Source of the DNA: an uncultured Bacteroidota bacterium
GTDB lineage: Bacteria; Bacteroidota; Bacteroidia; Flavobacteriales; Flavobacteriaceae
Reading direction: 5' to 3'
Assembly (NCBI GenBank): GCA_902614065.1
Contig: CACMJT010000006.1
Location: forward strand, 28,322-92,321
DNA: 64,000 nt
The notes beneath the pieces were generated by a model. It was not told where the DNA came from. It searched no databases and saw only the letters and a program-made list of their open reading frames with translations. Numbering within the stretch: the stretch's first letter is position 1; each line of letters starts with the position of its first letter. Shown here piece after piece: positions 8,118-17,305 of the stretch. The translations under genes and the position numbers were made by a program.

Positions 8118-8942
8118 ATGGATAAATTTAAAGTTGGTATTATTGGTAATGGTTTTGTTGGTGAAGCACAGGCATTTGCTTTTTCAACCGTTTCTGAATT
8201 AAGAATTTATGATATTTCACCAGATCGTTCAAGTCACTCTTTGGATCAGGTTCATGAATGTGATTATGTTTTCGTTTCTGTACCAACACCAATGTTCAAG
8301 AATGGCCAACAAGATTTATCATACATAAATAAAGTATTTGAAAAAGCTAAATTAGGACCTATATACATAATAAAATCTACAGTTTTACCTGGAACTACTG
8401 ATAACTTAATTTCTAAATACAAGAAACTAAAAATTATTTTTTCACCAGAATTTTTAACTGAAAGAACTGCAAAAATTGATATGTTAACCCAGTCAAGAAT
8501 TATTTTAGGGGGGGAAAAAAAATTGACAGGTTTTGTAAGGTTACTATTTCAGAAAAGATTTAAGAATAAGAATGTGATCGAAACTGATGCGAAAACTGCC
8601 GAGCTTATAAAATATATGAATAATTCATTTTTAGCGACCAAAGTATCAATTATGAATGAATTTAAACTCTTATCTGACAAAATTGGTGCTTCTTGGGAAG
8701 ATGCACTTTACGGTTTTGCATCAGATGGTAGAATCGGTGATAGTCATTTAGATGTTCCGGGTCATGATGGAAAGCTAGGCTATGGTGGGACGTGTTTTCC
8801 AAAAGATGTAAATGCTATAATCTTATTCGCAAAAAATAATAATATTGATCTAAATACAATTGAGGGTGGATGGAAGACAAATATTAAAGTTAGACCAGAA
8901 AAAGACTGGGAAGATAATATCGGAAGGGCATTAAGTTTATGA
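8118..8942 (+). CDS. Short UDP-sugar 6-dehydrogenase (no C-terminal UDP-binding domain)
   Basis: 274 aa, where UDP-glucose/UDP-GlcNAc dehydrogenases usually run 400-450. The N-terminal Rossmann motif is present (GIIGNGFVGEAQ), as are 'VSVPTPM', 'IKSTVLPGTT', 'SPEFLTERTA', 'AELIKYMNNSFLATKVSIMNEF' and the catalytic-cysteine block 'GYGGTCFPKDVNAI' near residue 230. The protein ends soon after, before the UDP-binding domain. The next gene starts 1 bp later, so this is not a frameshift. Because a UDP-glucuronate 4-epimerase follows, it probably makes UDP-glucuronate. Compact versions of this enzyme exist in phages and environmental clusters (family knowledge). Confidence 0.8.
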   Translation: MDKFKVGIIGNGFVGEAQAFAFSTVSELRIYDISPDRSSHSLDQVHECDYVFVSVPTPMFKNGQQDLSYINKVFEKAKLGPIYIIKSTVLPGTTDNLISKYKKLKIIFSPEFLTERTAKIDMLTQSRIILGGEKKLTGFVRLLFQKRFKNKNVIETDAKTAELIKYMNNSFLATKVSIMNEFKLLSDKIGASWEDALYGFASDGRIGDSHLDVPGHDGKLGYGGTCFPKDVNAIILFAKNNNIDLNTIEGGWKTNIKVRPEKDWEDNIGRALSL

Positions 8943-8943
8943 T

Positions 8944-9951
8944 ATGAAAAAAATTCTTGTAACTGGTGCTGCTGGCTTTATTGGTTTCCATTTATCAAAA
9001 AAACTTATTAGTCAGGGCTTTTTAGTTGTTGGCCTTGATAACATTAATGACTATTATGATCCAAATTTAAAATTAGATCGTTTAAAAAAATTAGGGATTG
9101 ATATTACTGAAGCTAAAAGAAATAATCAAATTTCTAAATTTCAATCTTTTAAATTTATTAGAGCAAACTTAGAGGATAAGAAAACTCTAATGGAATTGTT
9201 TAAAAATGAAAAATTTGATATAGTTTGTAATCTTGCCGCTCAAGCTGGTGTAAGATATAGTTTAACTAATCCTCATGCATATTTAAATAGTAATATTTTA
9301 GGTTTTTTAAATATTTTAGAGTGTTGTAGATATAATAAAATTAATCACTTAATTTACGCGTCTAGCTCTAGTGTATATGGTTTAAATAAGAAAATTCCAT
9401 TTTCAGTTAAACATAATGTTGATAACCCAATAAGTTTGTATGCGGCAACCAAAAAAAGTAATGAGCTAATGGCTCATACATACAGTCATTTATACGAATT
9501 ACCAACTACGGGGTTAAGGTTTTTCACTGTATATGGACCTTGGGGTCGCCCTGACATGGCATTATTTTTATTTACCAAAGCAATAATTGATGGAAAAGCT
9601 ATAGATGTTTATAACTTTGGAAAAATGCAAAGAGATTTTACATACATAGATGACATTGTTGAGGGAATATTTAAAATTATAATTAAAGAAAAAAAACAAG
9701 ATTATAACATATATAATATTGGAAATAATAATACAGTTGAATTATTAGATTTTATAAGTAATATTGAAAAAAAGCTTGGAAAAATTGCTAAGAAAAACAT
9801 GCTTCCCATTCAACCAGGTGATGTATCAAAAACCTGGGCAAATGTTGATCAACTAATTAAAGATTATAATTATCAGCCCTCAACAAGCATAAAAGATGGA
9901 ATTGATCGTTTTATTGATTGGTACATTGATTATTATAAACCATATGGTTAA
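8944..9951 (+). CDS. UDP-glucuronate 4-epimerase-like NAD-dependent epimerase
   Basis: 335-aa extended short-chain dehydrogenase. The NAD motif GAAGFIGFHL is followed by 'GLDNINDYYDPNLKLDRLKKLGI', a hallmark of UDP-glucuronate 4-epimerases. 'YASSSSVYG', catalytic YAATK near residue 163, and 'RFFTVYGPWGRPDMALFLF' also match. It would turn UDP-GlcA into UDP-GalA. Being next to the dehydrogenase at 8118, the pair supplies both uronic acids for the polymer. A related 4-epimerase on another UDP-uronic acid cannot be excluded. Confidence 0.88.
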   Translation: MKKILVTGAAGFIGFHLSKKLISQGFLVVGLDNINDYYDPNLKLDRLKKLGIDITEAKRNNQISKFQSFKFIRANLEDKKTLMELFKNEKFDIVCNLAAQAGVRYSLTNPHAYLNSNILGFLNILECCRYNKINHLIYASSSSVYGLNKKIPFSVKHNVDNPISLYAATKKSNELMAHTYSHLYELPTTGLRFFTVYGPWGRPDMALFLFTKAIIDGKAIDVYNFGKMQRDFTYIDDIVEGIFKIIIKEKKQDYNIYNIGNNNTVELLDFISNIEKKLGKIAKKNMLPIQPGDVSKTWANVDQLIKDYNYQPSTSIKDGIDRFIDWYIDYYKPYG

Positions 9952-9996
9952 ATATTTTGATTATTATTTCTTTTTGTACAATAAAAACTTTAAATA

Positions 9997-11286
9997 GTGA
10001 AAATTAAAAATTATCGTATTGCAATAGTTGGCTTAGGTTATGTTGGTTTACCATTAAGTGTTGAGTTTGCAAAAAAGTATAAAACCATTGGATTTGATGT
10101 TAATAAAGAAAGAGTTAATCAGTTAGAAAAATATGAAGATAAGACATTAGAGGTTGGATCTAATGATCTTAGAGATGTAATTTTAGATTATAAGAAAAAT
10201 AATTTTTTAGGTTTAGAGTTAACAACTAATATCTCAGAACTTGAGCCATGTAACATATATATAATTACTGTTCCAACTCCAATAAATTCAGAAAAACAAC
10301 CTGATTTTTCAGCAATTAAAAAAGCAACTAAGGCAGTATCAAAATTAATTTCAAAAAATAATATCATAATCTATGAAAGTACTGTTTACCCAGGGGCTAC
10401 GGAAGAAATTTGTGTGCCCATAATTGAAAATATAACAGGATTAAAACTTAACAAAGATTTTTTTGTGGGATATTCGCCAGAAAGAATTAATCCTGGTGAT
10501 AAAGAAAAAACATTGACTAAAATATTAAAAATTACATCAGCATCTAATTATGAATCAGCTGTCATTGTGGACAATCTATATAAATCAATTATTGATGCCG
10601 GTACATATATGGCAAAATCCATTAGGGTCGCTGAGGCAGCAAAAGTAATTGAAAACTCTCAAAGAGATATCAATATTGCTTTTATCAATGAGTTAGCTAA
10701 AATATTTAACATTCTTAATATAGATACAAATGATGTTCTTGAGGCTGCCGGTACTAAATGGAATTTTTTAAATTTTAAACCCGGATTAGTTGGAGGACAT
10801 TGCATTGGTGTAGATCCTTATTATTTAGCACAAAAAGCTATAGATGTGGGGTATAACCCAAATATTATTCTCTCTGGAAGAAAACTAAATGATTCTATGG
10901 GTAAGTACGTAGCAAATCAGTTATTAAGTTTTATAAAAGCTGAAAGAGGTAAGATTGATGGTGCAAAAGTTCTTTTACTTGGTTTAACATTCAAAGAAAA
11001 TTGTCCAGACCTTAGAAACTCTAAAGTTTTTGATATAATTAATGAATTAAGCAATACGGATTTAAATATTTCTTTATATGATCCTTGGGTAAATGAAAAT
11101 GAAATAATGCACCATAAAAAGTTGTTAATTCATAATTTATCTAGTAAAAATAAATTTGATGCAATTATTTTGTGTGTGGCTCATAAAGAGTTCTTAAAAT
11201 TAAACTACGAAGATTTAAAAACTCCGAAAGGTTTTATTTATGACTTAAAAAGTTTTTTGCCACATCATGTAAAATACAGGTTATAA
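9997..11286 (+). CDS. UDP-N-acetylglucosamine 6-dehydrogenase (WbpA/TviB type)
   Basis: 429 aa from a GTG start (MKIKNYRIAIVGLGYVGLPLSVEFAKKYKTIGFD). It is a full-length three-domain nucleotide-sugar dehydrogenase: Rossmann GxGxxG, 'ITVPTPINSEKQPDF', 'YESTVYPGATEE', catalytic cysteine in 'GLVGGHCIGVDPYYLAQKA' near residue 265, and a C-terminal domain with 'LGLTFKENCPDLRNSKV'. This matches the TviB/WbpA group that oxidises UDP-GlcNAc to UDP-GlcNAcA. It would feed the WlbA-like 3-dehydrogenase at 11957. Its stop overlaps the next start (TAATG). Confidence 0.9.
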   Translation: MKIKNYRIAIVGLGYVGLPLSVEFAKKYKTIGFDVNKERVNQLEKYEDKTLEVGSNDLRDVILDYKKNNFLGLELTTNISELEPCNIYIITVPTPINSEKQPDFSAIKKATKAVSKLISKNNIIIYESTVYPGATEEICVPIIENITGLKLNKDFFVGYSPERINPGDKEKTLTKILKITSASNYESAVIVDNLYKSIIDAGTYMAKSIRVAEAAKVIENSQRDINIAFINELAKIFNILNIDTNDVLEAAGTKWNFLNFKPGLVGGHCIGVDPYYLAQKAIDVGYNPNIILSGRKLNDSMGKYVANQLLSFIKAERGKIDGAKVLLLGLTFKENCPDLRNSKVFDIINELSNTDLNISLYDPWVNENEIMHHKKLLIHNLSSKNKFDAIILCVAHKEFLKLNYEDLKTPKGFIYDLKSFLPHHVKYRL

Positions 11287-11960
11287 TGATAATTTTTGCA
11301 TACGACTTTCCTCACAGAAAAACGGAAGAATTTATTATTTTTTGTCATTTAAATAATATTAAAATTAGCGCAGTAATTGGAACTAGCTGGAAAAAATTAA
11401 ATGTTAGTAGCCCAAAGTTTAAAACAAAGATTTCAATTAAACCTATTTATCAACCACATTTTTTATGTGAAAAATTGAAAATCAAATATCATAGGGTTGA
11501 TCATAACTCTGATGAGTGTTTTGAAATTTTAAAAAAATTAAAACCTGAAATTGGATTGATTGCAGGCGCGAGAATAATAAATAGTAGAATAATTAAACTA
11601 TTCAAAAAAGGGATTATAAATTTTCATCCTGGAGATATTCCAAAAATAAGAGGACTAAACTCCTCCCTTAGGGCCATAAAATTTAATCACCCTCAAGTTG
11701 TTACTGCTCACCTAATTGATGAAAAAATCGATTCTGGAATAATTTTATTTAAAAAAAAATTAGATTTAAGTTCCTCGGATTCGATTTTTGAAATAAATGA
11801 AAAGCTATACAAATCACAAATTTCAATGATAACCCAAGCAATAGATAAAACAATTAACAGACAAGGTGTAAAAATAAATATTAAAACACCATACTATTAT
11901 AAATCTCCTTATGAAACCATTGAGGATTTTCAAAAAGATTTTAAAAATTATTTTAAATGA
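11286..11960 (+). CDS. Formyltransferase-fold protein, probable sugar N-formyltransferase
   Basis: 224-aa protein of the methionyl-tRNA formyltransferase / GART fold. The N-H-D catalytic triad is visible: Asn and His in 'IINFHPGDIPKIRGLNSSLRAI', Asp in 'HLIDEKIDSGIIL'. There is no C-terminal tRNA-binding domain, so it is not Fmt. It lies between the UDP-GlcNAc dehydrogenase and the WlbA-like dehydrogenase. Its likely substrate is therefore the 3-amino group made by the WbpE-type aminotransferase, with N10-formyl-THF as donor. In Pseudomonas the matching step is N-acetylation by WbpD; no acetyltransferase is visible here, though one could lie upstream of the window. Confidence 0.75.
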   Translation: MIIFAYDFPHRKTEEFIIFCHLNNIKISAVIGTSWKKLNVSSPKFKTKISIKPIYQPHFLCEKLKIKYHRVDHNSDECFEILKKLKPEIGLIAGARIINSRIIKLFKKGIINFHPGDIPKIRGLNSSLRAIKFNHPQVVTAHLIDEKIDSGIILFKKKLDLSSSDSIFEINEKLYKSQISMITQAIDKTINRQGVKINIKTPYYYKSPYETIEDFQKDFKNYFK

Positions 11961-12931
11961 AACAATTCGCATTAATAGGGGCTTCAGGGTATATTGCTCC
12001 GAGACATTTGAAAGCAATCAAGGAAACAAATAGTAATTTGATCACCGCACTTGACCCTTTTGATAGTGTTGGAGTAATGGATAGTTATTTTCCAAATGCT
12101 GATTTTTTTACTGAGTTTGAAAGGTTTGATAGATATGTATCAAAACTAAGATTTGATAAAGCAATACATTTAGATTATGTCTCAATATGTACCCCTAACT
12201 ATCTTCATGATTCTCACATAAGATTTGCACTTAGACATGGTGCTGATGCAATTTGCGAAAAACCATTGGTTTTAAACCCTTGGAATCTAGATTCACTTTC
12301 AAAAATTGAAGAAATTTCTGGGAGAAAAATTTATAACATTTTACAATTAAGAGAGCATAAAACTATAATTGATCTAAAGAAAAAAATTGATAGCTCTGAC
12401 CCAAATAAGATTTATGACGTTGATCTTACCTATTTAACATCAAGGGGTAATTGGTATTATACATCATGGAAGGGTGATAAAACAAAATCTGGGGGAATTG
12501 CAACTAATATAGGAGTACATTTTTTTGACATGTTAAATTGGATTTTTGGAGATTTAATTAGCAACGTCGTACATATTCATACACATGATAGAGCAGCTGG
12601 ATTTTTAGAATTTAAGCGTGCTAGAGTGCGTTGGTTTTTATCAATAAACGAAGACTTAATTCCACCACAAATAAAATCAACTGGTCAAAGAACTTATCGA
12701 TCTATTAAAATTGACGGAAAGGATTTGGAGTTTAGTGATGGATTTACAGATTTACACACAACAGTCTACAGAAAAATAATTTCAGGTAATGGATACGGAC
12801 TTTCCGAAGCTAGACCCGCTATTGAAATTGTCAGTCAAATTAGAACTATGAAACCAGTAGGACTGAATGGCTCCTATCACAATTTTGCAAAAAAATCATT
12901 ATCAAACCATCCTTTCGAAAATACTAAGTGA
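11957..12931 (+). CDS. Gfo/Idh/MocA dehydrogenase, WlbA/WbpB-like
   Basis: 324 aa. The N-terminal Rossmann part (FALIGASGYIAPRHLKAI) is followed by 'YVSICTPNYLHDSHIRFALRHGADAICEKPLVLN', the EKP motif of the family. 'GGIATNIGVHFFDMLNWIFG' contains the conserved His region. The stretch 'LQLREHKTII' resembles WlbA of Bordetella, which oxidises C3 of UDP-GlcNAcA before transamination. Its neighbours (UDP-GlcNAc dehydrogenase before, WbpI-like epimerase after) complete the 2,3-diamino uronic acid route. Overlaps with both neighbours are 4 bp. Confidence 0.86.
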   Translation: MKQFALIGASGYIAPRHLKAIKETNSNLITALDPFDSVGVMDSYFPNADFFTEFERFDRYVSKLRFDKAIHLDYVSICTPNYLHDSHIRFALRHGADAICEKPLVLNPWNLDSLSKIEEISGRKIYNILQLREHKTIIDLKKKIDSSDPNKIYDVDLTYLTSRGNWYYTSWKGDKTKSGGIATNIGVHFFDMLNWIFGDLISNVVHIHTHDRAAGFLEFKRARVRWFLSINEDLIPPQIKSTGQRTYRSIKIDGKDLEFSDGFTDLHTTVYRKIISGNGYGLSEARPAIEIVSQIRTMKPVGLNGSYHNFAKKSLSNHPFENTK

Positions 12932-13983
12932 TAAAAATTGTAACTATAATTGGTGCGAGACCTCAATTTATAAAAGCTGCGTCTCTGAGCAGAGAGATTA
13001 AAAAGCATAAAAATATTAAGGAAGTATTAGTACATACTGGACAGCATTTTGATAAAAATATGAGTGATATTTTTTTTAATCAAATGCATATTCCAAAACC
13101 AAAGTATAATCTGAATATTAACAATCTAAGTCATGGAATGATGACAGGTAAAATGATTGCAGGAATTGAAAAAATATTAATTGAAGAGAATCCGAACTGG
13201 TTACTAGTTTATGGTGATACAAACTCTACGCTTGCAGGTGCTATAGCTGCAATAAAATTAAAAATCAAAGTAATCCATGTTGAGGCTGGCTTAAGGTCTT
13301 TTAATACGGATATGCCTGAGGAAATAAATAGAATACTTACTGATAGAGTGAGCAGCTTACTGTTTTGCTCAACAAAGACAGCAATGAATAATCTTAAGTC
13401 TGAGGGATATTTAAGTTTTAATTGTAAATTTTACGATGTGGGAGACATAATGTATGATTCAGCAAAATATTTTAAAGAATTTTCAAACATTAATCCCACA
13501 GAAGAAGATTATATTTTAATGACTCTACACAGGGCTGAAAATACCGATATTGAATCCAAATTAAAAAATATATTTAAAAATATAGATCTTTTAAATAAAA
13601 GAATTAAAGTAAAAATTCCTCTTCATCCCAGAACAAAAAAGTATATAAAAAAGTTTAAAATTAAAACTAAAGTTGAATTAATAAACCCTGTAGGTTATGT
13701 TGATATGCTTAAACTGATTGAAAATGCAAGTTGTGTTATTACAGATAGTGGTGGTTTACAAAAAGAAGCATATTTCTTTAAAAAGCAATGCTTTACGTTG
13801 AGGAACGAAACCGAGTGGTCTGAATTAGTGGAGCTAGGTTATAACACTCTCATAAACGTAGAGGAAAAGTTTTTTTATAAATTAATTGAAACCAAAATGT
13901 TAAATAAAATTGAATTTTCTAATGATTTATATGGGGATGGAAATACTGCTGCTAAAATTATTCATGCAATTTTGGATTTTTAA
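12928..13983 (+). CDS. Non-hydrolysing UDP-sugar 2-epimerase (WecB/WbpI family)
   Basis: 351 aa from a GTG that overlaps the previous stop (GTGA). It has 'IIGARPQFIKAA', 'VHTGQHFDKNMSDIFF', 'VYGDTNSTLAGA', 'HVEAGLRSFNTDMPEEINRILTDRVS' and 'LHRAEN', the core of UDP-GlcNAc 2-epimerases. Because it follows WbpA- and WlbA-type genes, the more likely substrate is the 2,3-diamino glucuronic derivative (WbpI reaction, gluco to manno). Simple UDP-GlcNAc to UDP-ManNAc conversion remains possible. Confidence 0.87.
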   Translation: MIKIVTIIGARPQFIKAASLSREIKKHKNIKEVLVHTGQHFDKNMSDIFFNQMHIPKPKYNLNINNLSHGMMTGKMIAGIEKILIEENPNWLLVYGDTNSTLAGAIAAIKLKIKVIHVEAGLRSFNTDMPEEINRILTDRVSSLLFCSTKTAMNNLKSEGYLSFNCKFYDVGDIMYDSAKYFKEFSNINPTEEDYILMTLHRAENTDIESKLKNIFKNIDLLNKRIKVKIPLHPRTKKYIKKFKIKTKVELINPVGYVDMLKLIENASCVITDSGGLQKEAYFFKKQCFTLRNETEWSELVELGYNTLINVEEKFFYKLIETKMLNKIEFSNDLYGDGNTAAKIIHAILDF

Positions 13984-13989
13984 TCATAG

Positions 13990-15477
13990 ATGAAGAATAA
14001 AACATTAAAAATTTTAGTGTTAATTTTAGTTCAAGGAATTAATACTTTTCTGAGTTTTATATTCCTTCCCTATTTATCAAGAGCATTATCAGTTGAGGAC
14101 TACGGCACATATGGTCAGACATTATTAATAGTTAATATTGTTTTTGTAGGCTTTTCATTTGGTTTGGGTAAAATTATTTACACATATTTTTCAGATCCTA
14201 AACAAGATAATAATGAAGTCTTTATATCAAATTTATATGTTGCGGTTCTTTCTGGAATTTTTGCCATTCTTATTTTTCTTCCCCTAGTTGGGTTTACCTC
14301 AAATCTATTTGATAATCAAAACATAGAACCTTTACTATTAATTTATATACTTTCTGTTCCATTTTCAATTGCTTATCTAACAGTTAATGCTTCTTTAATT
14401 TTTTTTGATAAAGTTTCTCTCGTAGCAAAAATTGCTGTTTTTACAAATATTTTAAAAATATTGTTGATAATTATTGCAATTCAAATTTTAAATTCAATTT
14501 TAGCAATATTTTATTTCTTATTATTTATTTCATTTTTACAATTTTCCATAGGTATTTATTTCTCCAAAAAAATATTTAGTTTTTCTTCAAAAAAATTTAA
14601 ACTTAACCTAGCTTTAGAACAGTTGAAATATGGTCTTCCTCTTGGTTTGACCTCAATTTTAGGAGTTATGTTTAAGTCAACTGATAGTTTTATGATTAGC
14701 TCAACAATGAGTGTAAGTGACTATGCAATATATCGAAATGGGGCCTTCGAAATACCTTTTTTAGCAACGTTATATTCTTCAATATCTGCAATTGTTTTAC
14801 CTAGTATTTCAAACTTATTTTATAATGAAGATTACAATAAAATTTTATTTCTAAAGAAAAGAGTTATTAATAATTCCTTTGCAATAATTTTCCCAATTTT
14901 AATATTCTTTATTTTCTACAGCGAAGATATTATTATAACATATCTTTCCTCCACTTACAAAGATAGCTCTTCAATTTTTGCTGTATACAGTCTTATACTA
15001 TTGTTTAGGATTAACGATTACGAAGATATTTTTGTTGTTTCTAAAAATGCTAATAAAATGCTTTATATATATCTAATTGCTTTTATACTTAATTTGATTT
15101 TAAATTATTTTTTCATAATAAATTTTGGCTCAGTTGGAGCAGCACTTGCAACCTTAATCTCAATTTTTTTTATTGCATTATCCTCAATGATATTATCATC
15201 TAAAATCATAAATAAAAATGTTTTGGATTTTTTTGATTTCAATTTATTATTAAAAACCTCTTTTATCTACGTAACATCATTTTTTATTTTGGCAATTGTT
15301 TTCTCATTTTTTGAAGAAATTAATATTGTATACAAACTATTCTCTTATTTATTTATAACTGGAATTATTATTATAAGATTTTCATTAGTTGAAATAGGAA
15401 TACTTAATCAAGTTTTTACAAAAATGCCTTATTTTGGCACCAAACTGAATAATATTATAAATTTTATAAAAAAATAA
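13990..15477 (+). CDS. wzx: Wzx-type polysaccharide flippase
   Basis: 495-aa multi-spanning membrane protein, about 12-14 hydrophobic segments, of the MOP/PST flippase family. It begins 'LKILVLILVQGINTFLSFIFLPYLSRALSVEDYGTYGQ', typical for Wzx. It would move the undecaprenyl-linked repeat unit across the inner membrane for the EpsG-like polymerase at 20695. Starts 6 bp after the epimerase; asnB copy 1 starts 1 bp after its stop. Confidence 0.9.
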   Translation: MKNKTLKILVLILVQGINTFLSFIFLPYLSRALSVEDYGTYGQTLLIVNIVFVGFSFGLGKIIYTYFSDPKQDNNEVFISNLYVAVLSGIFAILIFLPLVGFTSNLFDNQNIEPLLLIYILSVPFSIAYLTVNASLIFFDKVSLVAKIAVFTNILKILLIIIAIQILNSILAIFYFLLFISFLQFSIGIYFSKKIFSFSSKKFKLNLALEQLKYGLPLGLTSILGVMFKSTDSFMISSTMSVSDYAIYRNGAFEIPFLATLYSSISAIVLPSISNLFYNEDYNKILFLKKRVINNSFAIIFPILIFFIFYSEDIIITYLSSTYKDSSSIFAVYSLILLFRINDYEDIFVVSKNANKMLYIYLIAFILNLILNYFFIINFGSVGAALATLISIFFIALSSMILSSKIINKNVLDFFDFNLLLKTSFIYVTSFFILAIVFSFFEEINIVYKLFSYLFITGIIIIRFSLVEIGILNQVFTKMPYFGTKLNNIINFIKK

Positions 15478-15478
15478 T

Positions 15479-17305
15479 ATGTGTGGTATCGCTGGAATAT
15501 TAGATTTTAAAGGTAAAAAACTTAATAAATCTCTTATGGGACTCATAACAAATAAAATGACTCACCGAGGCCCAGATGGTTTTGGAGTTTTTCAAAACAA
15601 GGAATCAAATCTCATACTGGGTCATAGACGATTATCAATAATTGATTTAACAAAAAATGCAAGTCAACCTATGACTTTATTGGATAGATATACAATCACA
15701 TTTAATGGAGAAATATATAATTATTTAGAATTAAAAAGTAAATTAAAAAAAATTGGTTGGAAGTTTAATTCTGACAGTGATACAGAAGTTTTATTAAAGT
15801 GTTATATTGAGTTTGGTAGTGATTGTCTAAAATTGCTTGATGGCATGTTTGCTTTTGCAATTTGGGATGATAAAAAAAAACATCTTTTTTGTGCTCGTGA
15901 TAGATTTGGTGAAAAACCTTTTTATTATTCATTCACGAACTCACAATTTATTTTTGCATCAGAAATAAAAGCGTTATTTGTAGCTGGTATTGATAGAAAA
16001 ATTAATAATGAAAAATTATACAATTATCTTATTTTCAATACAACTAACTCGGTCAGTAATAAAGACAAAACTTTTTATGAAAATGTAAATGAGTTATCAC
16101 CTGCAAATTTTATAGTAATTAATAAGAATGGTGAAATTATTGAGAATTCTAAATATTGGAAGATTAATTTAGATTCTAAACTAAATATTTCTATAGATGA
16201 TGCAATTGATATTTTTAATGAAAAATTTAAAATTTCTGTTGAAAGGAGGCTTAGGTCAGATGTTCCTGTTGGCTCTAGTCTTTCGGGTGGTCTGGATTCT
16301 TCTGCAATTGTTTATACAATTGATCAACTTAAAACTCAAAATTTAAAGCAAAAAACCTTTTCTGCTAGATTTAAGAATTTCGAGCGAGACGAGGGTGTCT
16401 ACATGAATTCCGTAATTAATCAAATGAGTTCGGTTCAACCTCATTTTTTATGGACAAATGAGTCATTAATCGAAAAAAAACTGGATTATATGTTTTCTGT
16501 GCAAGAGGGCCCATTCATATCTCCGGGCATAATTGTTCAGCACGAAATAATGAAATTGGCAAAAGAAAATAATGTTACTGTATTATTAGATGGACAAGGA
16601 GCTGATGAAATAGCAGCTGGTTACCATGGTTTCTTTAAATTCTATATGATTGAAAAAATTAGACAAAATGTATTTAACTATAGAAATTACAAGACGCTAA
16701 TTAAGAAAAATTCTGATTTAGGGGTAAATAATTTAAATTTAAATTTGATTTTAGAGGCTTTTTTTCCAAAGTTGGTAAATTATTTTAGAAACTTAAACCT
16801 TCACAACAAAAATAAAAGTAGTATTAACCCAGATTTTTTTGGAAATATAAATAGAGCAAATCACCCATACAGCCTAAGGAAGAATTTAAATGAGTCTTTA
16901 CTTCTATCCACAACACAGGTTGGACTTAGAGATTTACTTAGATACGCTGATAAAAACTCAATGGCAAATTCGTTAGAGGTAAGACTTCCTTTTTTATCAC
17001 ACGAACTTGTAGAATTTATCTTCAAGTTACCCAGTGAATTCAAAATATTCGAGGGCTGGACTAAATTTATTATTAGAAAATCTTTTGAAAAAAAACTTCC
17101 AAATCAAATAATTTGGAGAAAAGATAAAGTTGGGTATATGCCACCAATTCGTAGATGGTTAAATTCAAAAAATGTCAAGGAAATGATTATATCCAGTCAA
17201 AAAAATCTAATAAAAGAAAAAATTATTTCTAAACCATTAATGGGTCAAGAATGGACCTATCTAATGGCAGATAGGCTTATTCGAAGCAAGCTAGATCATG
17301 TCTAA
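15479..17305 (+). CDS. asnB: Asparagine-synthetase-like amidotransferase, copy 1
   Basis: 608 aa. The N-terminal glutaminase domain has nucleophile Cys2 (MCGIAGILDF), 'THRGPDG', 'HRRLSIID', 'FNGEIYNY' near residue 75 and 'SDTEVLLKC'. The synthetase domain has pyrophosphatase loop 'SGGLDSS' near residue 267 and 'LLDGQGADEIAAGYHGF'. Both active sites look intact. In polysaccharide operons, AsnB relatives such as WbpS are thought to turn uronic-acid carboxyls into amides. One of three such genes here. Free-asparagine synthesis by one of them is possible. Confidence 0.9.
   Translation: MCGIAGILDFKGKKLNKSLMGLITNKMTHRGPDGFGVFQNKESNLILGHRRLSIIDLTKNASQPMTLLDRYTITFNGEIYNYLELKSKLKKIGWKFNSDSDTEVLLKCYIEFGSDCLKLLDGMFAFAIWDDKKKHLFCARDRFGEKPFYYSFTNSQFIFASEIKALFVAGIDRKINNEKLYNYLIFNTTNSVSNKDKTFYENVNELSPANFIVINKNGEIIENSKYWKINLDSKLNISIDDAIDIFNEKFKISVERRLRSDVPVGSSLSGGLDSSAIVYTIDQLKTQNLKQKTFSARFKNFERDEGVYMNSVINQMSSVQPHFLWTNESLIEKKLDYMFSVQEGPFISPGIIVQHEIMKLAKENNVTVLLDGQGADEIAAGYHGFFKFYMIEKIRQNVFNYRNYKTLIKKNSDLGVNNLNLNLILEAFFPKLVNYFRNLNLHNKNKSSINPDFFGNINRANHPYSLRKNLNESLLLSTTQVGLRDLLRYADKNSMANSLEVRLPFLSHELVEFIFKLPSEFKIFEGWTKFIIRKSFEKKLPNQIIWRKDKVGYMPPIRRWLNSKNVKEMIISSQKNLIKEKIISKPLMGQEWTYLMADRLIRSKLDHV

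Noticed and set aside
8118-8942. Frameshifted or broken UDP-glucose dehydrogenase
   Set aside because: The missing C-terminal domain is not present in any frame downstream; the epimerase starts 1 bp later, so the gene is short by design.
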